From assembly GCA_944321825.1 (NCBI GenBank), contig CALUMU010000007.1, forward strand, positions 62,001 to 126,000: 64,000 bases of DNA, given 5' to 3'. This DNA comes from Candidatus Amulumruptor caecigallinarius. GTDB lineage: Bacteria > Bacteroidota > Bacteroidia > Bacteroidales > Muribaculaceae. The notes under the pieces are model-generated. The model was not told where the DNA came from and did no database searches. It saw nothing but the letters and a program-made list of their open reading frames with translations. Made by a program: the position numbers and the translations under genes. Shown here one piece after another: positions 1 to 7,868 of the stretch. The stretch's first letter is position 1, and each line of letters starts with the position of its first letter.

Positions 1-113
1 ACAACGCCCTTGATCATACCTCCGTCGACTTTTACCGGAGCTGTGGATTCCTGTGCCGTGGTGGCAAGAACGCCCGCCAGCATTACGGCCATCATAAAAA
101 ATAGTTTCTTCAT
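1..113 (-). CDS. Secreted carboxylesterase type B, N-terminal fragment (cut by window edge)
   Basis: Only the first 37 codons are visible; the gene continues beyond base 1. The start is the ATG complementary to 111-113. The product opens with a signal peptide (MKKLFFMMAVMLAGVLATTA), then a short linker and VKVDGGMIKGV. That last stretch resembles the N-terminal strand of type B carboxylesterases (para-nitrobenzyl esterase-like, V..EGG.I.G). It lies 34 bp downstream of the deacetylase/serine-hydrolase fusion on the same strand, so it is probably the last visible gene of that operon and acts in the periplasm. With so little sequence, the family call is an inference. Confidence 0.5.
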   Translation of the reverse strand, partial: MKKLFFMMAVMLAGVLATTAQESTAPVKVDGGMIKGV

Positions 114-147
114 GGTTGTTGAGTATTATTATTGGTTTTTTTGGTTT

Positions 148-2010
148 TTAGATTTTTTCAATTACAGGCAGAATAATCTCCCAGATAAGATTTAGTTCCG
201 ACGCCATATCGTCGAGGTCGGCTGTGACGGCAACAACTGCATTGTGGTCGGGAAGTACAAGGATATACTGGCCGTTGGCTCCATCGGCACGATAGCTGTT
301 GTGGCGGCCACGCCATATCTGATAGCCGTAGCCCTGCATCCAATCGTTGTTTTCCGGATCTTTCCGCTTGTACTGGTCGTCGGTCATACCTCCCGGACGA
401 GACGGCACTTGGGCTTTCGACGCTTCCTCAATCCACCATTCAGGGAGCAGCTGCTTGCCGTCCCATTTGCCCTTCTGTAGATAGAACTGGCCTATTTTTG
501 CCATATCCTCGGTCTTGAGATACAAGCCCCATCCGCCGCAATTGATACCGTCGGGGTTTTCATCCCACGTGATGCCCGTGATGCCGAGCGGACGGAACAG
601 ACGCGGGGTGAGGTAGTCGAAGATGTTCTCGCCTACGGCTTTCTGCACGATGGCCGACACCATGAATGTACCAAGGCCATTGTAGGCGTAATACGTTCCA
701 GGAGTGTAAGGAACAGGCTCGGCAAGAAATGCCGCCACCCAGTCATATTCCGTCTGACGCTGAGCTTTGGTATTTGCCTTAGCCTGTCCGCTGGTCATCG
801 TCAGCAGGTCGCGGACAGTCATATTCTTGAGATTGTCGCTCACCTTCCCGGGGAGCTTGTCGGGGAAAAACCGTATTACCTTGTCGTCAAGATCCAGCTT
901 GCCCTCGGCCACAGCAAAGCCTGCCGCCGTGGAGGTGAGGGTCTTGCTGGCTGAGTTCATGATGTGAGGCGTGTCGGGGCGACCCAGGCTGTTCCACTTT
1001 TCACCAAGCACTTTGCCATCTTTAAGCACCATCACAGAGTGTATGTCAAGCCCCTTGCCGGCTGCTGCGCCGATGTAGCGGTCAATCGCCCGCTGCATAG
1101 CGGGCTGGTGGCTGCGCGGCAGCGGACTGGCGAGCTGCCCCACGGTGACGAGCTGCACGTTGTTATCTCTCAGAGCCGACTTCACGCGCTCGCTCTTGTA
1201 GAGGTCGATGACACCCTGGCGGTCGGCGGCGACATCCTCATAGCCGACATGGTACACTGTCGCCATTTCGGCATCATCATAGGCTGGATGGTCTATGAAC
1301 ATATACTTCTTGCCGGGCTTGAGGTTTTTGACCATATTGATAAATGACTGTTCCTTCTCGGCAAGAGTCCTATGCCTACCTTGCATCATGCCGTAAGCTC
1401 CGTCGGCGTATGTGACAGACTCATAGCCCTTGTCCACCGACGAGGGACTGTCCACCGACGGTAGATGGTATTCGTCAGCCAGGCGCTGTACCAGCTGCTG
1501 CAGCTCGGAGGTGAAGAATGTGCAGCCCATGTGGCTGGAAATATGCGATACTTGAGGTATGTCCTTGATTACACGCTCGATTTGTGCGCGAAATTCTTGC
1601 TCCACCTCGGCGAGGTCATACCCCCGCTCCCCATACGATTGCCCCGGATAGGCGGGATTGGGCTGGATCATCGGCAAGAAATAGCCGTTGGCATCTACAA
1701 GCGATATTGCATCGGTCAGCGGACGCCATTTGGCGTTCTCCCACTCGCTTGTGATGGCGAGATGTAAGCCTACGTCAAGACCCGGTGCGTCACACAGCAT
1801 CTTCACAGCTTCAGGGTACCACGCAGCCACGGGCATCACCTCCACAGACCGCGAGATACCATTGCGGTAGATATCCATCACGGCCTCGTTGACCGAGTGG
1901 AATGCTCCCATATCGTCCATGCGCACAGCCAGCTGTGCCGGTTCGTGCAGCGCCATCGCCGCAAGCGTTGCGGCCGAGGATGCAATAAGTGTCAATAATC
2001 TACATTTCAT
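148..2010 (-). CDS. Secreted YdjC/ChbG-like deacetylase fused to class C beta-lactamase-type serine hydrolase
   Basis: A 620-residue two-domain protein with an N-terminal signal peptide. Residues about 28-290 look like a YdjC/ChbG carbohydrate deacetylase: metal-site motif RMDDMG, then GLHLA, then HISSHMG. Residues about 310-620 are a serine beta-lactamase/esterase domain with the catalytic SxxK motif SASK, a YNG in place of YxN, and a well-kept C-terminus. This would place a glycan deacylase and a serine hydrolase/esterase in one periplasmic polypeptide, perhaps acting on acylated or peptide-linked sugars (inference). The upstream neighbour, 31 bp away, is a broken paralogue of the C-terminal domain, so this pair arose by duplication. 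The start ATG was chosen because it begins a clean signal peptide. The serine-hydrolase substrate cannot be read from sequence. Confidence 0.82.
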   Translation of the reverse strand: MKCRLLTLIASSAATLAAMALHEPAQLAVRMDDMGAFHSVNEAVMDIYRNGISRSVEVMPVAAWYPEAVKMLCDAPGLDVGLHLAITSEWENAKWRPLTDAISLVDANGYFLPMIQPNPAYPGQSYGERGYDLAEVEQEFRAQIERVIKDIPQVSHISSHMGCTFFTSELQQLVQRLADEYHLPSVDSPSSVDKGYESVTYADGAYGMMQGRHRTLAEKEQSFINMVKNLKPGKKYMFIDHPAYDDAEMATVYHVGYEDVAADRQGVIDLYKSERVKSALRDNNVQLVTVGQLASPLPRSHQPAMQRAIDRYIGAAAGKGLDIHSVMVLKDGKVLGEKWNSLGRPDTPHIMNSASKTLTSTAAGFAVAEGKLDLDDKVIRFFPDKLPGKVSDNLKNMTVRDLLTMTSGQAKANTKAQRQTEYDWVAAFLAEPVPYTPGTYYAYNGLGTFMVSAIVQKAVGENIFDYLTPRLFRPLGITGITWDENPDGINCGGWGLYLKTEDMAKIGQFYLQKGKWDGKQLLPEWWIEEASKAQVPSRPGGMTDDQYKRKDPENNDWMQGYGYQIWRGRHNSYRADGANGQYILVLPDHNAVVAVTADLDDMASELNLIWEIILPVIEKI

Positions 2011-2041
2011 GTTCAGTAATCATCAGGGTCGTTTATTGTTT

Positions 2042-3123
2042 TCATTTGTCAAGCACTGGCAACACGTATTTCCAAACGAGGTTGAGCTCGTCCTGCATAC
2101 GGGGAGTGTCGGCAGTCATCGCCACCACCGCATTCTGGTCGGGCATAACGATGATGAACTGTCCGCGCGCGCCATCTGCGCGGTATGCGTTGTGGCGGCA
2201 CATCCAATCCTGATAGCCATAGCCTTGTATCCAGTCAGGATCGGCCGTCTCTTTATCGAGCTGCGTAGCGTTGATGCCCGCCGGAGCCGAATCAACCTGT
2301 TTCATCGACATCTGGCTAATCCACCGGGCAGACACTATCTGCCTGTCGCCCCATTTGCCGCCTTGCAGCATCAGTTGCCCGGTCTTGGCGAGGTCCTCGG
2401 TCTTGAGGTACAGCCCCAGCCGCCATAGTTGACACCCTCGTTGTTTTCAAGCCAACATGCACCCTTGATACCGAGTGGCTCGAAAAGTCGTGGAGTAAGA
2501 TAGTCGAAGAGGGTCTGGCCCGTTATCTTTTGGAGTATCGCCGAAAGCATGAATGTGCCCACGCTGTTGTAGCAGTACACCTCCCCGGGAGCGAACTCTA
2601 CAAGATAGCTCAGGAACTGCTTCACCCAATCGAGCCGAGGATTCTCCTTGGCAAGCTGCTGCATTTCGTAGGTGTGGTCAACGGCATGTCCGCAGGTCAT
2701 GGAGAGGAGGTCGCGCACAGTGATTGCCGCGAGATGGCCGGACACGATATCAGGAAGTTTGTCGGGAAAAAACGACACCAGCTTGTCGTCTAGTTTGAGC
2801 TTCCCTTCTTCTATAGCCATGCCGATAGCGAGCGAGGTGTAGGTCTTGCTCACAGAGTTGAGGATATGGAGCGAGTCGGCATGGCCGGCACCCATCCAGT
2901 TCTCATATATCACGTAACCGTCTTTAAGCACCATTATGCTATGGAGCTCAAGACTATCCGCCTCTGCCATTCCGAGCATCTTGGCCACAGAGTCGGCGAG
3001 TTCTTGGTTTACCTATGCACGAGGAAGGTCTGTCTCTGATACCGGGTCTGACTTTTGAGGCTTGGTACACGACAGCATCATTATGGCCGCCGCTGCCACT
3101 GATAGGATTCTTGATTTTCTCAT
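2042..3123 (-). pseudogene. Broken lipoprotein serine hydrolase (beta-lactamase family), amber stop plus frameshift
   Basis: The original start at 3121-3123 begins a lipoprotein signal peptide ending in LSC. Codon 37 is an in-frame TAG (complement 3013-3015), after which the reading frame continues as a serine hydrolase with SxxK (SVSK) and a YNS motif. A one-base deletion near 2416-2420, found by comparison with the intact paralogue at 148-2010 (GGWG followed by LYLKTED there), shifts the frame. The C-terminal 109 residues continue in another frame to the stop at 2042. Two independent lesions make this a real pseudogene rather than a single read error. It was probably the first gene of the operon with the fusion protein. 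Confidence 0.85.
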
Positions 3124-3287
3124 CACGATTCGCTTTTTGATTAATATGTTGTGATTTCACATTGTTGAAATTAACAGTGCAAAATTGCATCAGTCAAAAA
3201 GCGAAGTCAAGAAACCTACCGAATATACCCCTTATACAAACATACCAAATTGATTATCAAATATTTATTATACCAAGTATATACCTG

Positions 3288-4898
3288 TTATATACTGCCG
3301 GTTGCAATATCTATATCCATCAGACGCTCGTAAAACTCATCCCTGATCAAATCTGTAGAACCCAATACACGCGTCTTGTAACTTTTTACCGTATTGAGCG
3401 AATATCCCATACAGTTAGCTATATCCTCGTTCTTCTTCACACCCAGTCGCCACAGGGCGAATATGCGCATTTCGGTCGGCAGCCTGTTGCTTTTGTCGCT
3501 CTCCAGCCGCGCCCTCGGCCGGAGGAGGGCATTGAACTGGTCTCTGAAATCAGGAAAGAAAGCAAGCAGCACATCGTCGATGTCGGGGTAGAGAGCATTT
3601 ATGTCCTTACGGTATGATGAAACGGTACCCGGAATCTCGGCATACATCTTTGCCTTGACTTTAGCGGATACATCCCTTTTAAGCCTGTCTGCGAGAGTAC
3701 GGCTCTGCGCGTGGCCCGATATCATTTTGGCAACAAGTTCGCTTGTCACCCTGTGTGCATCTTTGAGATAGTAGTTAGCCTCAGTGATTTCTTCGTTTTT
3801 CTTTTCGAGCGCACCATTAGCCTCGCGTATCTGACGGGCTTGCTCATGGACTCTCCTGCGTTGGCGCAGTATGTACTACAGCGATGCGAGCAGAGCTACG
3901 GCTATCACCCCCAGCGACAGGGCGATGATACTTATGACTACGCGGCTGCGCCGGTTAGCCTCACTGAGCTCGCGCACTATCATCGGATAGCTTTTTGATG
4001 CCTCGATGATACGGTATTTAGAATTATAGGCTGTGGCGTTGTCCATAGATAGATTGATGTATCGGGATGCCTTTTCAGTCTCTCCCACCACATATACAAG
4101 TTCGGCAATCTTTCTGAGCGCAGAGTAGTTGACCGAGCCTCGTTCGATAGCCATAATAGCTGACTGGCACATATACTTCATAGCCTCGGTGTAATCTCCA
4201 GCACCGATCAGATTATACCCGATGTTGCCGAGGGTGTTGATGTATCTCCAACTATCTTTTGGCGTCTTCAGAAGCAATATCTGTGCGTAATTGGCCCCCG
4301 ACACGAAGTCGTGGTTGTGAAAAGCCAACGCCATTTTCAAATAATACACCTCGTACGAATCGTCAGGCAAGAGCGGAAGCGTCTGCTCATAAATCCTTTG
4401 CATGGCTGCCAGAGACTCGTCAAGCTCGAACAGACGCCAAGCAAAGAAGAATCCGTCCTCAAACTCCAGGCTGAACCGGGCCATCATCAGCCTGATGAGC
4501 ATATCCCGGCTCAACCCCTCGGGACTGAAACCGTTGATTATCCTGTCGGCCTCGCGGAAATACCCGCCCGAGACGTATGCTTCGCTCATCTTGATGTGGG
4601 CATCGGTGATTAGCTCTATATCTCCGATTTCGTTAGCTATGTCGTGGCAGCGGCGGGCTGCCACATACGCCGAATCAAAGCTGCATTGAAAAAACTCGTC
4701 GAACAAAGCCGCCTGTCGGTCATATTCTCCACGGCGGTCCTTGACAGCCGTCTCCTTTATGGCACGGATCCGCTCGTCACGTCGCCTGTTATAGGCATCA
4801 GCATTTGCAAGAGCGTCATCGAGCTTCACAGCGTAAGATTTGACCGAAGTAGAGAAGCGCCGTTGATCATCATCCGACAAGCTGTTGAAATAATCCAT
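3288..4898 (-). pseudogene. DUF6377-type membrane regulator, interrupted by in-frame amber stop
   Basis: Two adjacent reading frames are one gene. The upstream part (to 3876) has a helical TPR-like region and a transmembrane segment near its end (VVISIIALSLGVIAVALLA). It is stopped by TAG at complement 3876-3878. The same frame then continues through a basic coiled-coil linker into a C-terminal LuxR-like HTH (TEMRIFALWRLGVKKNEDIA, then SLNTVKSYKTR). This is the DUF6377 architecture known in Bacteroidales: sensor, membrane anchor and cytosolic HTH. The expected signal peptide is missing, and the only upstream reading frame runs through a terminator at 4911-4962, so the 5' end is also doubtful. 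ATG at 4896-4898 is the first start beyond that terminator. It may once have regulated the adjacent hydrolase operon (inference). Confidence 0.8.
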
Positions 4899-4910
4899 GA
4901 CACCAACCCG

Positions 4911-4962
4911 CCACAAAAAAAAGCGATTGGCAAGGACCATTGACAGTCCTTGCCAATCGCTT
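4911..4962 (-). terminator. Strong intrinsic terminator, apparently the original terminator of the DUF2795 gene
   Basis: A perfect 17-bp stem (4921-4937 paired with 4946-4962, 8-nt loop). On the minus strand it is followed by an uninterrupted T run (complement of 4913-4920). It terminates leftward transcription. Before insertion of the 16-kb element it would have lain just downstream of the DUF2795 stop codon, now at 21197. Confidence 0.85.
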
Positions 4963-5049
4963 GTGTTCAAAAGGCGTTAACCTGGCAGATACGAGCCTCT
5001 CAGGAGGGGTATGCAGGTCTCTTAATATAAGAGTTCTTGGTACTGTATC

Positions 5050-5070
5050 AGTATTCGTCCTCGTTGAAGA
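5050..5070 (-). repeat. Left attachment repeat (attL) of the integrated element
   Basis: A 21-bp sequence matching 21199-21219 in the same orientation with one mismatch (C/T at the eleventh base). Read on the minus strand it still encodes the last codons of the DUF2795 protein, FNEDEY followed by TGA. It is therefore a displaced copy of that gene's 3' end, now separated from the gene by 16 kb. Confidence 0.88.
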
Positions 5071-5196
5071 AATTGTTTTATTCTTATTTTCAATAAGTTG
5101 TCTAAATTATATTGTTGTTTAGATAAACAAACCACGCTATCTAAGGCGGTCAAAGGCGATTTAAGAAGATATTAGACAAACATATTCTACATTAAA

Positions 5197-6072
5197 TCAA
5201 TTGCCATTTCCAAAACGTTTTTCCAACTCATTTCCAATCTGGATTAGCTCAATATCATTTCGAGCTGTAGTTTGCAGAACCATTCCATACCCTTTTTCTG
5301 TCCATGTTAATACAATTTCAATTCGACCTGTATCATAATGTAATTTTTTTACAAATGTTTTTGAATCAGGAGTATATGCCAATGATGTAACTACACTCTC
5401 AATATATGGAAGAATAAATAAACTTTCCTTAGCAAACTTTTTCAATACATCATTGCCGTGATGATCAGAAGATAATTTGCATTGTTTCTTAGTTTTCTCT
5501 AATCCGCAATCGCAAAAAATACAAGGTTGTGTTTTTGCTTGCCATTGTTTATATTCTAAAGTTTTATAGTCTCCAGGATTCGAAAATGATAAAACTTTGT
5601 GTTCTTTTTCTTTGCCTGAATCATCAACGTCATATATCACATATTCTTTGCTTTGTTCCCAAAAATCACAAGAGCAAAGATTCTGACCAATAGAATTATA
5701 TAAACATACAGCTGACAAACCATAAGCAGGTTTCCTTTCCTCCTGATTAAAATCATTAGTAACAGAAACGGAAAAAGTATTCTCTATATATGTTTTCTCT
5801 TCCTCAGAACCTGGTTCAAAATATGGTGGATGCAACATTGACAATAACAACATCTCCTTAATTCCACGTAAATTTTCATTGCAAAAATCTGCAATAGAAT
5901 AGTCTTGACACAGAAGAATTTCAGCTATACCTCTATCATGGCAACGTACGACATTAAAACCCTGTTTCTTCGTTTCAGATAGCAGCGAAGCAAATTTGTA
6001 TGCTCTTTCTTTTGCACATTCTTTTGATTCACATAGCGGAAAGCAAGAGAGCTCGTTAAAATAAGCGTCCAT
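5197..6072 (-). CDS. Unrecognised Cys-rich protein, third gene of a candidate defence operon
   Basis: 291 residues, no signal peptide or membrane segment. It is cysteine-rich. A compact cluster at C184, C187, C189 and C198 followed by DHHG (203-206) could bind zinc. The C-terminal 60 residues (RIEIVLTWTEKGYGMVLQTT) look like a conserved beta-rich module. I do not recognise a named family. The gene starts 3 bp after the stop of the ATPase gene on the same strand, so it is probably translated with it and may be an effector or partner. It is A+T-rich compared with the host flanks. The function is unknown. Confidence 0.75.
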   Translation of the reverse strand: MDAYFNELSCFPLCESKECAKERAYKFASLLSETKKQGFNVVRCHDRGIAEILLCQDYSIADFCNENLRGIKEMLLLSMLHPPYFEPGSEEEKTYIENTFSVSVTNDFNQEERKPAYGLSAVCLYNSIGQNLCSCDFWEQSKEYVIYDVDDSGKEKEHKVLSFSNPGDYKTLEYKQWQAKTQPCIFCDCGLEKTKKQCKLSSDHHGNDVLKKFAKESLFILPYIESVVTSLAYTPDSKTFVKKLHYDTGRIEIVLTWTEKGYGMVLQTTARNDIELIQIGNELEKRFGNGN

Positions 6073-6075
6073 AAC

Positions 6076-7191
6076 TCAAACTAAAGTAACTAATTGTTTT
6101 GTCCATTCATCCAAAAAGTCATCTGGATAATCACTTAGCTCTCCAAAACGATCACACTTGATTATCTTTACAGATGAATTTGTATTTATATCATCATGAG
6201 AGAAAAAAATAATCTCAGCATCATTAGGAGACAAATCATTTAATTTTTGTTTCATTGCAATACGGAGCCCATTTACGACATGATCACTATGGGTTTCAAT
6301 CAAAAGTTGGATATTATTTTTAATAGATACTTCTATAAGGAATTTTGCCAATCTAGATTGAGCTCCTGGATGCAAATGAGCTTCTGGATTTTCAACAATC
6401 AGTATACTTCCTTTTTTTGCAAGCAACGCTGCAACAATAACAGGTAAAACATAGCTATAACCAAACCCTACATTGATTGGGCGAAATTTATGACCATTAT
6501 TTACAGAATCAAGAAAGAGCTCAACACTATCATCATCTTTAGGTTTAGCCTCTAGAGTAGCGCCTGTTAATATTTCCGATAAAACTTCACACACTTTTTC
6601 TTGGAATAAAGAACCTTGATTTGAAAGTACATTAATAACGTACTCACCTTTTACCCCTAACCTATTATTATCCAATGAATCTATTCTAGCGGAATTATTT
6701 TTAGGTCCTAAACGTTCGGCTGAGACATACTGCAACAATTTGAAGTTTTGTAACATCATGATATCAGATGTCGTACTAACAGATTTATTTTCACTAACGA
6801 TATCTTTATCTGAAGTAGTTTTTACATCAAAACGATTTTCCCCATTAACTAATAGCTCACATAGTTTTGCCATTTGAGTTTTTTGAGGGAGCTTTTCAAA
6901 ACCTAACTCTATCCAATTATCGTCATCTTGAAATGCCCAATAAAATTTTTTAGATTCTGTATTGACATTCACCACTTCGTCAAAAGTTCCCAATGCTACC
7001 AAATCACCTTTTAAATGTAACTCTGCAATGTCATTACAGTCCTTCATTGTTTGAGCTAACAACAAAAAAGACTGAGCTATAGTAGATTTGCCTCGGCCAT
7101 TTTTCCCATACAATAAATTAATTTGAGAAAGAGGAATTGATTGCCTTTTATGGAAACACTTAAACCCCTCAATAGTTATATTTTTAATCAT
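6076..7191 (-). CDS. AAA/SMC-type ATPase with DUF3696-like C-terminus
   Basis: 371 residues from ATG 7189-7191, chosen because homologous sequence begins MIKNITIEGFKCF; the longer upstream frame overlaps the preceding gene. Walker A is GKNGRGKS (29-36). A signature-like VGFGYSYVLPV lies at 241-251, Walker B with catalytic Glu at LIVENPEAHLHPG (265-277), and the switch histidine in ETHSDH (299-304). The end (FGELSDYPDDFLDEW) fits DUF3696. Such AAA15/OLD-like ATPases are frequent in anti-phage operons, where they sense damage or drive an effector. Its neighbours, a 1-bp gap before and a 3-bp gap after, form one transcription unit. The exact function is inferred. Confidence 0.85.
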   Translation of the reverse strand: MIKNITIEGFKCFHKRQSIPLSQINLLYGKNGRGKSTIAQSFLLLAQTMKDCNDIAELHLKGDLVALGTFDEVVNVNTESKKFYWAFQDDDNWIELGFEKLPQKTQMAKLCELLVNGENRFDVKTTSDKDIVSENKSVSTTSDIMMLQNFKLLQYVSAERLGPKNNSARIDSLDNNRLGVKGEYVINVLSNQGSLFQEKVCEVLSEILTGATLEAKPKDDDSVELFLDSVNNGHKFRPINVGFGYSYVLPVIVAALLAKKGSILIVENPEAHLHPGAQSRLAKFLIEVSIKNNIQLLIETHSDHVVNGLRIAMKQKLNDLSPNDAEIIFFSHDDINTNSSVKIIKCDRFGELSDYPDDFLDEWTKQLVTLV

Positions 7192-7192
7192 A

Positions 7193-7468
7193 TTATTCCT
7201 TATTAAGCCATGTCCAAACAGTCTTAGACAACCATCCCTGACGATTTCTATCAGTAATATCCACGATAAACAATAAATCATTTTCATCAATTTGTGGACG
7301 CAAAGTGTCATATATATTTTGAGCAACAATAAAGTCATTGACTTTCACCATCCACATAGATTCTAATGGATGCTGCCAATCGCCAAGACCTTTTATAGCC
7401 TCGTAAAGATCTGAATAATCTTGTCCAGGTTCCTTTAAATCGTATGTTATCAAAAATATTTTAGACAT
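7193..7468 (-). CDS. Cas2-like / SinR-family small protein
   Basis: 91 residues. The start MSKIFLITYDLKEPGQDYS and the ending QGWLSKTVWTWL are typical of the SinR/Cas2-like ferredoxin-fold family (related to VapD and Cas2). Family members occur as stand-alone genes without CRISPR, and no CRISPR array or cas1 exists here. It is the first gene of the three-gene minus-strand operon, followed after 1 bp by the AAA ATPase. Known Cas2-fold relatives include RNases, but no catalytic claim can be made from this sequence. A role as the toxin, nuclease or sensor subunit of the operon is inference. Confidence 0.8.
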   Translation of the reverse strand: MSKIFLITYDLKEPGQDYSDLYEAIKGLGDWQHPLESMWMVKVNDFIVAQNIYDTLRPQIDENDLLFIVDITDRNRQGWLSKTVWTWLNKE

Positions 7469-7655
7469 AGATACTATATTAAACTTTTTATCAAATAATT
7501 ATACATACAATTGAATGAATGTACAAAGGTACTATTTTTTTATTATTTTCTTTGTATTTACGTTTTTTATTATATGTTGAAATATAATCTCTCATAGGCC
7601 TATATATGTGAAAATTTTTCACTATCTTTGCTTTAAGATAACAAATTTGAGCCAT
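7469..7655. promoter_or_regulatory. Divergent control region with palindromic operator over a TAnnTTTG promoter
   Basis: The region separates the leftward Cas2-like operon from the rightward RM operon. TATCTTTG (7623-7630) exactly fits the Bacteroidales -7 consensus TAnnTTTG and lies 25 bp before the XRE start codon. Directly abutting it is a perfect 7-bp inverted repeat with one central base (7608-7622, GTGAAAA-T-TTTTCAC), placed between the -33 and -7 regions. A second 10-bp palindrome lies at 7594-7603. This arrangement suits repression by the XRE protein encoded just downstream (inference). Confidence 0.6.
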
Positions 7656-7868
7656 ATGGAAACTGATATTAATCGACTAAAAGTGGTTTTAGCCGAAAAG
7701 AAAAGAACTAATAAATGGCTATGTGAACAGTTGGGAGTAAACCCTTCAACTGTTTCCAAATGGTGCACGAACAGTTCGCAGCCAGATTTGCAGACTCTTG
7801 TCAAGATCGCAAGGCTGCTGGAGGTAACTGTTGATGAATTATTAAATAATAAAATCGAATTGCAATGA
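7656..7868 (+). CDS. XRE-family HTH regulator of the restriction-modification operon
   Basis: 70 residues. Start ATG 7656 was preferred over the longer upstream frame because that frame would run through the promoter and operator. HTH: NKWLCEQLGVNPSTVSKWCT with a following PDLQTLVKIARLLEV helix pair, a classic Xre/Cro fold. The stop overlaps the mod start as ATGA (7865-7868), so the two are translationally coupled. Like C proteins of other RM systems it probably controls timing of the operon, binding the palindrome at 7608-7622 in its own promoter (inference). Confidence 0.85.
   Translation: METDINRLKVVLAEKKRTNKWLCEQLGVNPSTVSKWCTNSSQPDLQTLVKIARLLEVTVDELLNNKIELQ

Noticed and set aside
3013-3878. 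Two in-frame TAG codons in neighbouring genes suggested TAG recoding
   Set aside because: Intact genes in the window end with TAG (for example at 43528-43530 and 56804-56806), and one of the two genes also has a frameshift. Simple decay explains both.
4899-4970. N-terminal extension of the DUF6377 frame starting at 4970
   Set aside because: Codons 1-24 run through the perfect terminator hairpin and its T run and give no signal peptide.
7193-7468. CRISPR-associated Cas2
   Set aside because: No repeat-spacer array, cas1 or other cas gene is visible. The sequence fits the stand-alone SinR/Cas2-like family.
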